DNA from: Nitrospinota bacterium
Lineage (GTDB): Bacteria; Nitrospirota; Nitrospiria; Nitrospirales; UBA8639
Reading direction: 5' to 3'
NCBI GenBank assembly: GCA_022572725.1
Contig: JACZVJ010000004.1
Span: 1 to 54,832 of the forward strand
Length of the DNA stretch: 54,832 nt
The notes under the pieces were generated by a model, which was not told the DNA's origin, did not search any database, and saw only the letters and a program-made list of their open reading frames with translations. Every line of letters begins with the position of its first letter. Position 1 is the first letter of the stretch. Positions 1 through 6,940 of the stretch are shown piece by piece. A program made the translations under genes and the position numbers.

Positions 1-84
1 AGCCATTAAGGTTTTTTGAAGCTGCCAGGCCACTTCGTAGGGGAGTTGCGGAAGATTGAGGAGAACACCAGATCGAGGACCCAT
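1..84 (-). CDS. lipB: Octanoyltransferase LipB, N-terminal fragment (runs off the left edge)
   Basis: Read on the minus strand, the first 84 bases encode an open N-terminus with the motif LNLPQLPYEVAWQLQKTL. This matches the start of LipB proteins (a leucine-glycine or similar, a tyrosine, then AWxLQ), the enzyme that transfers octanoyl from acyl carrier protein to lipoyl domains. Only about 28 residues lie in the window, so the catalytic Cys and Lys cannot be seen. The ATG at 84 gives a normal N-terminus; in-frame GTG codons at 111 and 126 are alternatives. The call rests on one short motif and would be settled by the adjoining sequence. Confidence 0.5.
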   Translation of the reverse strand, partial: MGPRSGVLLNLPQLPYEVAWQLQKTLMA

Positions 85-287
85 CAGTGGATCATCCCAA
101 ACCAGCGTCACTCCAGCAAGAGCCACCCGCTCTCATCAAAACCCAATCAATCTTGGGTGGTGAAATCGGGAAACCGGTTTTTTGATTTTCAGGATTTCTC
201 CGAAACCTGGGATTTAGATTGGGGTTTCTTAGCACGGGGATGAGAGGAGCATTGGGAGGGAACTGAAAAGGGTGGAAATGTTCATTT

Positions 288-328
288 AAAAAACAACGTT
301 GGGAGCAGGTGGCCCTGCTCCCAACGTT
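288..328 (-). terminator. Rho-independent terminator after the first mini-histone-like gene
   Basis: A perfect 15-bp inverted repeat (295-309 with 314-328, loop TGGC) is followed on the minus strand by a T tract (complement of 288-293). It lies 18 bases beyond the stop codon of the small gene at 347-439. The hairpin resembles the one at 1150-1179 in layout and core sequence. Confidence 0.85.
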
Positions 329-346
329 TATGTTGGCAGGAGAGAG

Positions 347-439
347 TTACCTCTTCCTTTTAGCGGCTGGCTTTTCCTTCGCTGCGGGTTTTTTCGCTGC
401 GGGTTTTTTCGCTGGTTCCTTCTTTTTCGCAGTGGCCAA
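347..439 (-). CDS. Lys/Ala/Pro-rich histone H1-like small protein, copy 1 (30 aa)
   Basis: A 30-residue, strongly basic protein built on AKKPAAKKPAAK repeats, like the C-terminal tails of histone H1 and of bacterial H1-like or AlgP-type proteins, which bind DNA without sequence specificity. It starts with TTG at 439, eight bases after a GGGGG Shine-Dalgarno-like run, and ends before a strong terminator. The ribosome-binding region, coding repeat and terminator all align with a second copy at 1200-1274, which argues that this is a real gene rather than a chance reading frame. An in-frame GTG nine bases upstream is an alternative start. Nucleic-acid binding is inferred from composition only. 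Confidence 0.7.
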   Translation of the reverse strand: MATAKKKEPAKKPAAKKPAAKEKPAAKRKR

Positions 440-1149
440 TTCTCTCACCCCCTTTCGAGTTTTGCCAAAACGCTTCTCCAATTATTTGCAAAACAAATGA
501 TCAAAAAATTTTCCATCCATCGTTGTGATCTTCTTACTCCATTAAAATTTTTTTTGCAATCATTTCTTCTTCGAAATCACAAGCCAAAATTTGTGAGTTC
601 GCTGTGCAAATTTGAACGAACACTATTCGAATTTCACTTTACCTATTAACCCTACCTGATTTTTTTCCTTAACCCAAGAGAAAAGGGGGGATCAGTGCTT
701 GGCCTCTCCACTCCACTGATGGATGTTTGATTGATGAGGTGAGTGTGATTGATTCAACAATTCCATTATCACAATAGCCCACATGAGAATCATTCTCCGG
801 ATTCTTCCCTCAGAGCAATTTGCCTTGAAATTTTTTCCCTTTGTTCTTACCCGCCTCTACGTGACAACCCATCAATTTGTTTCTGCTCGGTGATGGAGTC
901 TTCTAACTGAGGCACACTTTCATTAGCCGGATCCGACATTAAGATTCTCATGTCTCCACACACCAACTGGAGTGCTTGAGTTCCGTCGCAAACGAGGTGA
1001 AAGATTAGGGCTAGTGGTTTTCATTCCTTATAGAGTCGCTCCCGTGACTTGTTAGCCCCGACCTAACCTCAAAATCCCTTGACAGCCCATATGTCGATGT
1101 GAAGATGTTGGTGCACTCAATTAATCTGAGGGTGAAACCTTGTGAAACA
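440..1149. other. Intergenic, 710 bp, no gene seen
   Basis: No credible reading frame on either strand. The part next to the TTG start (about 480-660) is AT-rich and probably holds the promoter and leader of the minus-strand gene ending at 347, but I could not pick a convincing -35/-10 pair. There is no duplicate of the HARE-HTH gene here, so the first mini-histone-like gene stands alone. Confidence 0.6.
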
Positions 1150-1179
1150 CATCGGGAGTAGGGGGCCCTACTCCCGATG
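1150..1179 (-). terminator. Terminator-type hairpin after the second mini-histone-like gene
   Basis: A 30-base near-perfect palindrome (arms 1150-1163 and 1166-1179) lies 20 bases downstream of the minus-strand stop codon at 1200. It has the same position and the same GGGAG...CTCCC core as the hairpin at 295-328. Its T tract is weak (TGTTT), so efficiency is uncertain. Confidence 0.6.
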
Positions 1180-1199
1180 GTACTGTTGGCGGGAGGAAG

Positions 1200-1274
1200 C
1201 TATCTCTTTTTCTTCGCAGCCTTCTTTGCAGCAGGTTTCTTCGCAGCTTTCTTTGCGGGTTTCTTTGTTGCCAT
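1200..1274 (-). CDS. Lys/Ala-rich histone H1-like small protein, copy 2 (24 aa)
   Basis: A 24-residue protein, starting MATKKPAKKAAKK and about half lysine, with ATG at 1274 preceded by a near-ideal AAGGAGGTGAG ribosome-binding site. It is the paralogue of the gene at 347-439: upstream bases, KKPA repeats and downstream hairpin all correspond. The gene begins 52 bases after the stop codon of the HARE-HTH gene on the same strand, so the two are probably cotranscribed. The family resemblance (H1-like, PAKKAAKK tails) suggests DNA or RNA compaction; there is no direct functional evidence. Its size puts it below usual gene-finder cut-offs. Confidence 0.75.
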   Translation of the reverse strand: MATKKPAKKAAKKPAAKKAAKKKR

Positions 1275-1326
1275 TCCACTCACCTCCTTTCAAGTCTTGG
1301 GCGACACACCGGCCGCTTGTTAAAAC

Positions 1327-1857
1327 TCACACAGCATGTGTGAGCGATGGGTCTGGCTCTCCTCGCCTTTCAAAGGTGTTCGGGGCGACCTTTTTGAATC
1401 GTGGGTCTCTCTTTAGGGAAGTGGCCACGGAGGTTATGGGCGTTTTCCCCCGAATTTGCATCCCGCCTTCCATTAAGCGTTGACAGAGCTCCTTGGCATG
1501 CATGGGGCGATGGGCTTCTCGTAGGATCCTATGGGCAGCATCCGGCATGCTCATACCGACGTACTTGCTTCGCCCCAGGAGGATTTCCCGTGATTGGTCG
1601 GTGACGTCCGCAACCGGCGAGGGCAGACTTCCCTTTTCATCCGTAATGATTTGGCTGGAAAGGCTGGCCAGTTTCGCTTTATCCGCTTCCACGCGGTACA
1701 AGGTTTTTGCCAACTCAAGGTATTTCTCGATGGTCGCAACTTCCTCATTCAGACGCTCCCGCTTTTTTTTAAGATCCTTAAGCTTGGTATCATAGGCGCT
1801 AATTCGCTGCTCAAGGCCGACTGTTATATCCCTTAGCTCATCTTTTTGCTCTTCCAT
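1327..1857 (-). CDS. Coiled-coil protein with C-terminal HARE-HTH domain
   Basis: The 176-residue product has two parts. Residues 1-75 are charged, heptad-rich and likely coiled coil. Residues from about 100 to 165 (starting MSMPDAAHRILREAHRPMHA) match the HARE-HTH winged-helix domain, seen in HB1/ASXL proteins, the RNA polymerase delta subunit and some restriction enzymes. The role is unknown; a DNA-binding or transcription-associated dimer is the reasonable inference. ATG at 1857 was chosen because the promoter at 1886-1914 would place the transcript start about 20 bases upstream; TTG at 1863 is an alternative. The mini-histone-like gene at 1200-1274 follows on the same strand. Confidence 0.75.
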   Translation of the reverse strand: MEEQKDELRDITVGLEQRISAYDTKLKDLKKKRERLNEEVATIEKYLELAKTLYRVEADKAKLASLSSQIITDEKGSLPSPVADVTDQSREILLGRSKYVGMSMPDAAHRILREAHRPMHAKELCQRLMEGGMQIRGKTPITSVATSLKRDPRFKKVAPNTFERRGEPDPSLTHAV

Positions 1858-1885
1858 AGCCAAGCTTTAATCATTGCTTGCTTGC

Positions 1886-1914
1886 TTTTTATCAAACAAA
1901 TAAGTCTTTGTCAA
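1886..1914 (-). promoter_or_regulatory. Sigma70-type promoter for the HARE-HTH gene
   Basis: On the minus strand a perfect TTGACA (complement of 1909-1914) is separated by 17 bases from TAAAAA (complement of 1886-1891). The predicted transcript starts some 20 bases before the ATG at 1857. It lies within very AT-rich DNA. Confidence 0.6.
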
Positions 1915-2352
1915 CAAATTTTTTAAATCTTTTATGTTATAAAAGCTTTCATCTAAATATCATCATAAATGTATTTTCATTATATTCATTCATTTTATTT
2001 ACTAATATGACGAACCTGTGATTATAGATCGCAATGATTTTACTATGACTTGCTATATTTCATTTTTAATAAGCCTAGATATTGTGGATCATAAAATTAT
2101 CTTACCCTGGATCTGAGAGGCTAACCTTGATTAGGGTTTTAAAGCGCTGTAACCTAGATGGGCTCCACAAGGGACTCCTTCTACAGCTTTAGACCATCCC
2201 CCACTGGACTGAACCAATCCTTGCTGTTATGGGCAAAGGAAAGCCTTGGAAATTCCACAGTTTACCCTTGTTTTCCCCTCCATTGCTCCCCTTGTGGGGA
2301 ATTTTATCCCTATGGTAGGGTATATTATGCTCTTAAACCTCATGGCCGCCCA
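1915..2352. other. AT-rich intergenic island between divergent genes
   Basis: About 1880-2110 is far richer in A and T than the surrounding genes and has no reading frame of note. It separates the divergent HARE-HTH gene and rlmN. The part from 2158 to 2352 is open in the rlmN frame but has no homology-like character and would make RlmN unusually long, so it is treated as leader. It ends with AT-rich, -10-like sequence near 2320-2330. Confidence 0.5.
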
Positions 2353-3399
2353 ATGCTGTTACTATCCCCTCTACCCATAAATCTCTTGGCTCTAGACTTT
2401 CCAGGGGTGACCGCCTTTGTTTCCAAGCTTGGGTGGCCCAAGTATCGGGCTCGGCAAATCCTTCGCTGGGTGTACCAAAGCCGGATCCGGGATATTCACC
2501 AAATGACTGACCTCGCCCTCCAGGATAGGGAATACCTTCAGTCATTCGTGACAATTGGACGAGGTTCGAAACCAAGGGTTCTCCAATCTGGCGATGGGAC
2601 CAGGAAATTTCTTCTGCCCCTTGAAGACGGAGGCACCATTGAGAGTGTGTTGATCCCCGAGGGGCGAAGGGTCACATTGTGCGTATCCACACAGGTGGGG
2701 TGCACGCTGGATTGTACCTTTTGTTTGACGGGCCAAATGGGATTGAAACGAAACTTGAGGGCCCATGAAATCGTCGAACAGGTCTTGACGGCTCAGGACC
2801 ATCTCTCCCCTTCTGGCCATATCACCTCTCTTGTGTTTATGGGGATGGGTGAGCCACTGGCCAACCTGGATGAGGTGTCTGACGCCATCCACCGCTTGAC
2901 CAATACCCAATGGGGTCTGGGCTTCTCACCTCGACGTATCACGATTTCCACCGCCGGCCTTGCCACGCGACTCCATGAAACGGCTGGCCTTGGGGTGAAT
3001 CTTGCCATCTCGCTCAACGCGACGACCAATGAGCAGCGTGGTCGCCTGATGCCAAGGGTGAACCAACTACACCCGCTCCCCGAACTTCTTGATGCCTGTA
3101 GGACTTACCCCCTGTCCAGAGGTCGTCGCCTGACCTTTGAGTATGTGTTGTTGGGAGGCGAAAATGATTCTGCCACTGACGCCAAGCGGTTAGCCAAGCT
3201 GCTGAAGGGCATTCGGTGCAAAATTAACCTGATCCCATTTAATGAATTCCCAGGCAATCCCTTCCGCCGTCCGGACGAGGCGGTGGTGATCCAGTTTCAA
3301 TCACTGTTGCGCCAATCCCATTTTGATGTGTTTATTCGGAAAAGCCGGGGCCGCGACATCCTCGGCGCCTGTGGTCAATTGGGGGATCTTCCCCTGTGA
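2353..3399 (+). CDS. rlmN: Dual-specificity 23S rRNA/tRNA (adenine-C2)-methyltransferase RlmN
   Basis: Radical SAM enzyme that methylates C2 of adenine 2503 in 23S rRNA and A37 in some tRNAs. The CX3CX2C cluster motif is CTLDCTFC at C117, C121 and C124. The two further cysteines needed by the ping-pong mechanism are present: C110, seven residues before the cluster as in the E. coli enzyme, and C340 in GACGQL near the C-terminus. Starting at the ATG at 2353 gives 348 residues, the usual family length; the frame is open further upstream without RlmN-like sequence. Its stop codon overlaps the GTG of larE, so the two are translationally coupled. Confidence 0.93.
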   Translation: MLLLSPLPINLLALDFPGVTAFVSKLGWPKYRARQILRWVYQSRIRDIHQMTDLALQDREYLQSFVTIGRGSKPRVLQSGDGTRKFLLPLEDGGTIESVLIPEGRRVTLCVSTQVGCTLDCTFCLTGQMGLKRNLRAHEIVEQVLTAQDHLSPSGHITSLVFMGMGEPLANLDEVSDAIHRLTNTQWGLGFSPRRITISTAGLATRLHETAGLGVNLAISLNATTNEQRGRLMPRVNQLHPLPELLDACRTYPLSRGRRLTFEYVLLGGENDSATDAKRLAKLLKGIRCKINLIPFNEFPGNPFRRPDEAVVIQFQSLLRQSHFDVFIRKSRGRDILGACGQLGDLPL

Positions 3400-4262
3400 A
3401 GTCTAAAGCCCAAGCAACCGACAACGGCGTTATGAAGAATCTGGTTGGTGCGTCACTGGAATCCTCCCTGCAGGAAAAGTTCCTGGAGCTCCGAAAACTG
3501 TTCCATGACATGGGCGCCGTTCTAGTCGCGTTTTCTGGTGGGGTCGACAGCACACTCGTCCTAAAATTGGCTCATGATACGCTTGGGTCTCGGGCGATTG
3601 CAGTCACCGCGGTTTCTCCAACCTTCCCCGAAGTCGAGCTTGACACTGTCCGCCAACTCAGCCAAGAAATCGGAGCTCGTTTAATCATCACCGAAACCAA
3701 TCAACTCCAGATGCCCCACTTCGTTCGCAACGATGGGATGCGCTGTTACCATTGCAAAACCGATCTGTATCATCTTCTCGGCGATATCCAAAAGGATTTG
3801 GACATCCCAAGCGTTGTGGATGGAACCAACAGGGATGACTTGAGCGACGAGCGACCGGGGATCAAAGCGGCTCGGGAATTCAGCGTGCGGAGCCCCCTCG
3901 TCGAGGCGAGTATGGGCAAGGCAGACATCCGGACCCTCGCCAAAGCCCTCGGGCTTTCAAATTGGGACAAACCAGCAGCGGCGTGCCTGTCTTCAAGAAT
4001 TCCAAGAGGGATTATGATTACACATGAGAAGTTACGACGAGTGGAGAAGGCGGAAGCCTTTCTGTTAGATGAAGGCTTCCGGCAGGTTCGGGTCCGTGAC
4101 CATGAGGGTCTCGCCCGGATTGAATTGGATTCAGAAGATCTCTCCGCTTTCCTTGATCCAGACCGTCGCCAGAGGGTGACCCAAGCTTTGAAGAACGCCG
4201 GCTTTCGCCGAGTGACGCTGGATCTTGAAGGTTATCGGCAGGGTGGCGGAAACGCCAGGTAA
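3396..4262 (+). CDS. larE: LarE-type ATP-dependent sulfur transferase (PP-loop)
   Basis: An ATP pyrophosphatase of the LarE family, which makes the thiocarboxylates of the nickel-pincer nucleotide used by lactate racemase and related enzymes. The PP-loop motif SGGVDS is at residues 47-52. Three cysteines stand out: C117 and C120 (CYHC) and C197 (AACLSSR). Sacrificial LarE of Lactiplantibacillus uses a single cysteine, while three-cysteine homologues such as that of Thermotoga bind a [4Fe-4S] cluster and act catalytically, so this one is predicted to be the cluster type. GTG start at 3396 overlaps the rlmN stop. No larB or larC is in the window. Confidence 0.88.
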   Translation: MKSKAQATDNGVMKNLVGASLESSLQEKFLELRKLFHDMGAVLVAFSGGVDSTLVLKLAHDTLGSRAIAVTAVSPTFPEVELDTVRQLSQEIGARLIITETNQLQMPHFVRNDGMRCYHCKTDLYHLLGDIQKDLDIPSVVDGTNRDDLSDERPGIKAAREFSVRSPLVEASMGKADIRTLAKALGLSNWDKPAAACLSSRIPRGIMITHEKLRRVEKAEAFLLDEGFRQVRVRDHEGLARIELDSEDLSAFLDPDRRQRVTQALKNAGFRRVTLDLEGYRQGGGNAR

Positions 4263-4383
4263 ATAATCTCGCGATTCGCCGCTTCAACCTTCTACTCTAC
4301 CTCAAATTGCCAAAGCAATAGTGCAGAGGAAAAGAGGGCTTCTAGGGGATGGGGCCAAGTCCAGGCATTTCCAATGAAGGATG

Positions 4384-4899
4384 CTAGGGCTGGCTTTTGG
4401 AAGGGTTCTCTCCGACGGCCTCCAGAGCCTCTTCCGCCAGTCGTCGATGATCATCGTCGGTGAGACTCCTCGCCAGGACTTTTTCGGCAACGAGTATTGC
4501 CAGATCAGCCGTTTTGTGCCTGATCTCCTGTAACGCTTTCCGTCGCTCCCGCTCAATTTCTTGTGTGGTCTCTTCTCTGATTCTGGCCGACTCTGCTCGA
4601 AGGCGCTGTTCATTGTCTTCCAGAAGCCGTTGGGCTTTGGTCTTGGCTTCAACCATAATAGCTTCGACCTCCCGCGCGGCTCCTAGTAACTTCGCCTCAT
4701 ACTCCCTCAGCCGCTGTTCCGCGGTTGCCCGATTCTGTTCAGCCTGCTCGATGCTATCCCGGATTTTCCGCTCGCGCGTTTCCAGGGCTTCCACGATCGG
4801 CGGGAGAGCGAACTTGTAGAGAACCCAAAACAAAATTCCAAAGGAGACCACCTCCCAAAAAATAAGAGACGAGAAAAAATGGGTATCGAATTGTGGCAT
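4384..4899 (-). CDS. atpF: ATP synthase F0 subunit b
   Basis: A 171-residue subunit b, the peripheral stalk that ties F1 to subunit a. One N-terminal membrane helix (about residues 10-30) is followed by a long charged coiled coil rich in E, R and A. It is last in a minus-strand run atpZ/I-like, atpB, atpE, atpF. No delta, alpha, gamma, beta or epsilon gene follows; the next genes point the other way (larE, rlmN). A single b-type gene is present rather than the b/b' pair of phototrophs. Confidence 0.92.
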   Translation of the reverse strand: MPQFDTHFFSSLIFWEVVSFGILFWVLYKFALPPIVEALETRERKIRDSIEQAEQNRATAEQRLREYEAKLLGAAREVEAIMVEAKTKAQRLLEDNEQRLRAESARIREETTQEIERERRKALQEIRHKTADLAILVAEKVLARSLTDDDHRRLAEEALEAVGENPSKSQP

Positions 4900-4911
4900 G
4901 CCGGATTGATC

Positions 4912-5142
4912 CTATTTCCTCAGTCCCATGATGATAAAGGCGATCACCAGTCCATACAGTGCAATGGCTTCCACCAGGGCGAACCCGATCCACATGTATT
5001 TTCCGACACGGGCCTCAGCTTCCGGTTGCCGGGCAACCGCCTCAATCATCTTGCCAAAAATATAACCGATTCCGATCCCGGCGCCTGCAAAGCCAGCCGC
5101 TGCCAGGCCCATACCCAGTAATGCCGATGCTGCTGAGTCCAT
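4912..5142 (-). CDS. atpE: ATP synthase F0 subunit c
   Basis: A 76-residue two-helix proteolipid that forms the rotor ring. The glycine-rich first helix (GAGIGIG), the RQP loop (38-40) and the ion-binding glutamate E58 (ALVEAIALY) are all visible. Residues that mark sodium-type rings, such as the Ser after the Glu and the Gln in helix 1, are absent, so proton coupling is inferred. The ATG at 5142 has a strong GGAGGAAGGG ribosome-binding site, fitting the high expression this subunit needs. Confidence 0.95.
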   Translation of the reverse strand: MDSAASALLGMGLAAAGFAGAGIGIGYIFGKMIEAVARQPEAEARVGKYMWIGFALVEAIALYGLVIAFIIMGLRK

Positions 5143-5199
5143 TGTGTTCCCTTCCTCCCCTTTGTGGGATTAATAATTCACTGCCACGGGTATGCCAGT

Positions 5200-5925
5200 T
5201 CAGTGGAGATGGATCGCATCTCCGATGTACACGCAGGTTAAAATGGTAAAAATGTAAGCTTGAATGAAGGCAATACCCAGTTCCAAAGCATAGAGGGCAA
5301 CTGTAAACGCAAAGGGCAACCACCCAATCACCAGTCCTCCTGCAATCGTCAATCCAAATAAGACACCGAGAATCACATGTCCCGCCGTCATGTTCGCGAA
5401 AAGCCGCACGGAAAGGGAGAGCGGTCTAGCCAGATGGCTAATCAGCTCTATTGGAATCATCAGAGGGATGAGCCAACCAGGAGTACCGGGAGGAACAAGA
5501 ATGCTGAGAAACCTTATTCCATGGAGCCTGAAGCCCACCACCACGCTCAACGTATACACCCCAACCGCAAAGACCCCTGTGACCACTAACTGACTAGTCA
5601 CCGTATAGGAGCCGGGAATCAGTCCTAAAAGGTTGCAAAACAGAATGAACAAAAAAAGCGAGCTGATCAACGGGAAAAAACGCATGCCTTCCTGGCCCAT
5701 GGTCTCTCGAATTATTCCCCTGATAAACTCCACAAGGATTTCTGCAAGGCTTTGCAACCTGGTAGGAACCAATTGCCTTGAGGAACCAGCGCGAACCAAC
5801 AGGCCGATGACCAACGCCACAGCCACGAACATCATGACCACGGCCTTATTCAAGGAAATATCCAGTCCGAAGAGGGAGAGAGGAATCAGAGCGTGCAGCT
5901 CAAAGGGATGCAGCGGATCTTCCAA
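5200..5925 (-). CDS. atpB: ATP synthase F0 subunit a
   Basis: A 241-residue membrane protein forming the proton half-channels. The essential arginine is R174 in PLSLSVRLFANMTAGH, the family signature. The C-terminal pair of helices ends with FIQAYIFTILTCVYI. Translation most likely starts at TTG (5925), with an AAAGGGAAAGAG stretch just upstream; no in-frame ATG gives a complete N-terminus. It is followed by atpE and atpF on the same strand. Confidence 0.93.
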   Translation of the reverse strand: MEDPLHPFELHALIPLSLFGLDISLNKAVVMMFVAVALVIGLLVRAGSSRQLVPTRLQSLAEILVEFIRGIIRETMGQEGMRFFPLISSLFLFILFCNLLGLIPGSYTVTSQLVVTGVFAVGVYTLSVVVGFRLHGIRFLSILVPPGTPGWLIPLMIPIELISHLARPLSLSVRLFANMTAGHVILGVLFGLTIAGGLVIGWLPFAFTVALYALELGIAFIQAYIFTILTCVYIGDAIHLH

Positions 5926-5946
5926 GGAACACTCTTTCCCTTTAAG

Positions 5947-6165
5947 TTAGGTTTCCCACCGCTGTGCGGTTCGGTATGCGTTTCGGATGCCCGTGACGAG
6001 CCCGAGGATCAGTCCCACAACCAACCCCCATGGCCCCGAGCTAAACAGGTAGGTATCAACCACCCAGCCCAGTCCCCCACCCACAATCAAGGCAGCAAGC
6101 AGTTCCGTGCTCACCCTGACCGCCTGCCCCAGCCCCGCGAACAATGGATCCTGAGAAGGAGGCAT
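5947..6165 (-). CDS. AtpZ/AtpI-family small membrane protein
   Basis: A 72-residue protein with two membrane helices and a glycine-rich LLAALIVGGGLGWVVD segment, typical of the AtpZ/AtpI group found first in ATP synthase operons. Family members help insert or assemble the c-ring or conduct Mg/Ca ions. The position, 22 bases before atpB on the same strand, supports the call. It is predicted to head the F0 operon. Whether it is better called AtpI or AtpZ cannot be decided from sequence alone. Confidence 0.8.
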   Translation of the reverse strand: MPPSQDPLFAGLGQAVRVSTELLAALIVGGGLGWVVDTYLFSSGPWGLVVGLILGLVTGIRNAYRTAQRWET

Positions 6166-6331
6166 AGCCCTGTAATATCAATGGGAGCGCGCCATTCAAA
6201 CAAAACGTGATAATCTTGTCAAGCAAACAGCCATTGCGCGTGGAACTTCTATCGATTAATTTTGAAAAAGGCTTCCCCAGCCTTTTTCCTGGTGGTTATG
6301 CTGGTGGTTATGTTAGATAATAGAGGCACAG

Positions 6332-6928
6332 ATGGAACGTTTTTTCTATATCGTCATCACAACCATTCTGGCCATGACGATTTACTCCCCCGGGGGAGCC
6401 GAAGACCAATTGTCAGATCTTACCGGAGGAGTCATTCCCCTTGTATCTTTTGACCCCGCCGACGCCCTTAGTCCTGGAGGTGAGTTATACGCAAGCGGTG
6501 AGTTAACGACACGCAGTGACCTTCGGTACTCCATACGGGTGAAAAATCAAACCGGGGACCCGATTCTCGCCTCGTCACTGATAATTGTGGTTGACAAAAT
6601 CGTTGAGGTCGCACGGGGGAGAGACGTCATCAATCAGCTTGAAGTCATCGGTCACGATGGGTACACCGAAGAAGGAAAACCGTTTTTTCGAATTCCGCCT
6701 GGAAGTTCCACTGAATTGGCCCCTTTTGCGGAAAGTCATCCGGTTCTCGTGCAAATTCGTAACCCTGATCTGCTTCGCCTATCCACCCCAATCCTTCGTG
6801 TCCGAGGAGTGCGGGTAGATGCTATAAAACAAATAGAAGAGCTTGGCCGGGTGTTGATTCAAAAAGGGCTGCTCTCCCCAGAAGAAGCCGCGGACCTCTT
6901 GAAGTCCACCGCTTCCGCCAATCAATGA
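6332..6928 (+). CDS. Secreted protein of unknown function
   Basis: A 198-residue protein with an N-terminal signal peptide (hydrophobic residues 4-19 followed by SPGGAED). The mature part is predicted to be mostly beta-strand (YSIRVKNQTGDPILASSLIIVVDKI looks like an immunoglobulin-like or Fn3-like strand pattern, quoted here only as far as visible) and ends in a helical tail around LSPEEAADLLKS. I do not recognise a named family. ATG 6332 follows an AGAGG ribosome-binding site. It lies 12 bases before pabB on the same strand and may share its transcript, without an obvious functional link. Confidence 0.7.
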   Translation: MERFFYIVITTILAMTIYSPGGAEDQLSDLTGGVIPLVSFDPADALSPGGELYASGELTTRSDLRYSIRVKNQTGDPILASSLIIVVDKIVEVARGRDVINQLEVIGHDGYTEEGKPFFRIPPGSSTELAPFAESHPVLVQIRNPDLLRLSTPILRVRGVRVDAIKQIEELGRVLIQKGLLSPEEAADLLKSTASANQ

Positions 6929-6940
6929 CCTTCGTCTGCC

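Noticed and set aside
360-410. Tandem nucleotide repeat (GCTGCGGGTTTTTTC)
   Set aside because: Explained by the KPAAK-coding repeat of the small minus-strand gene, not an independent satellite.
2158-2352. Longer RlmN with 65 extra N-terminal residues
   Set aside because: The extra part is not RlmN-like and the ATG at 2353 gives the normal length and motif spacing.
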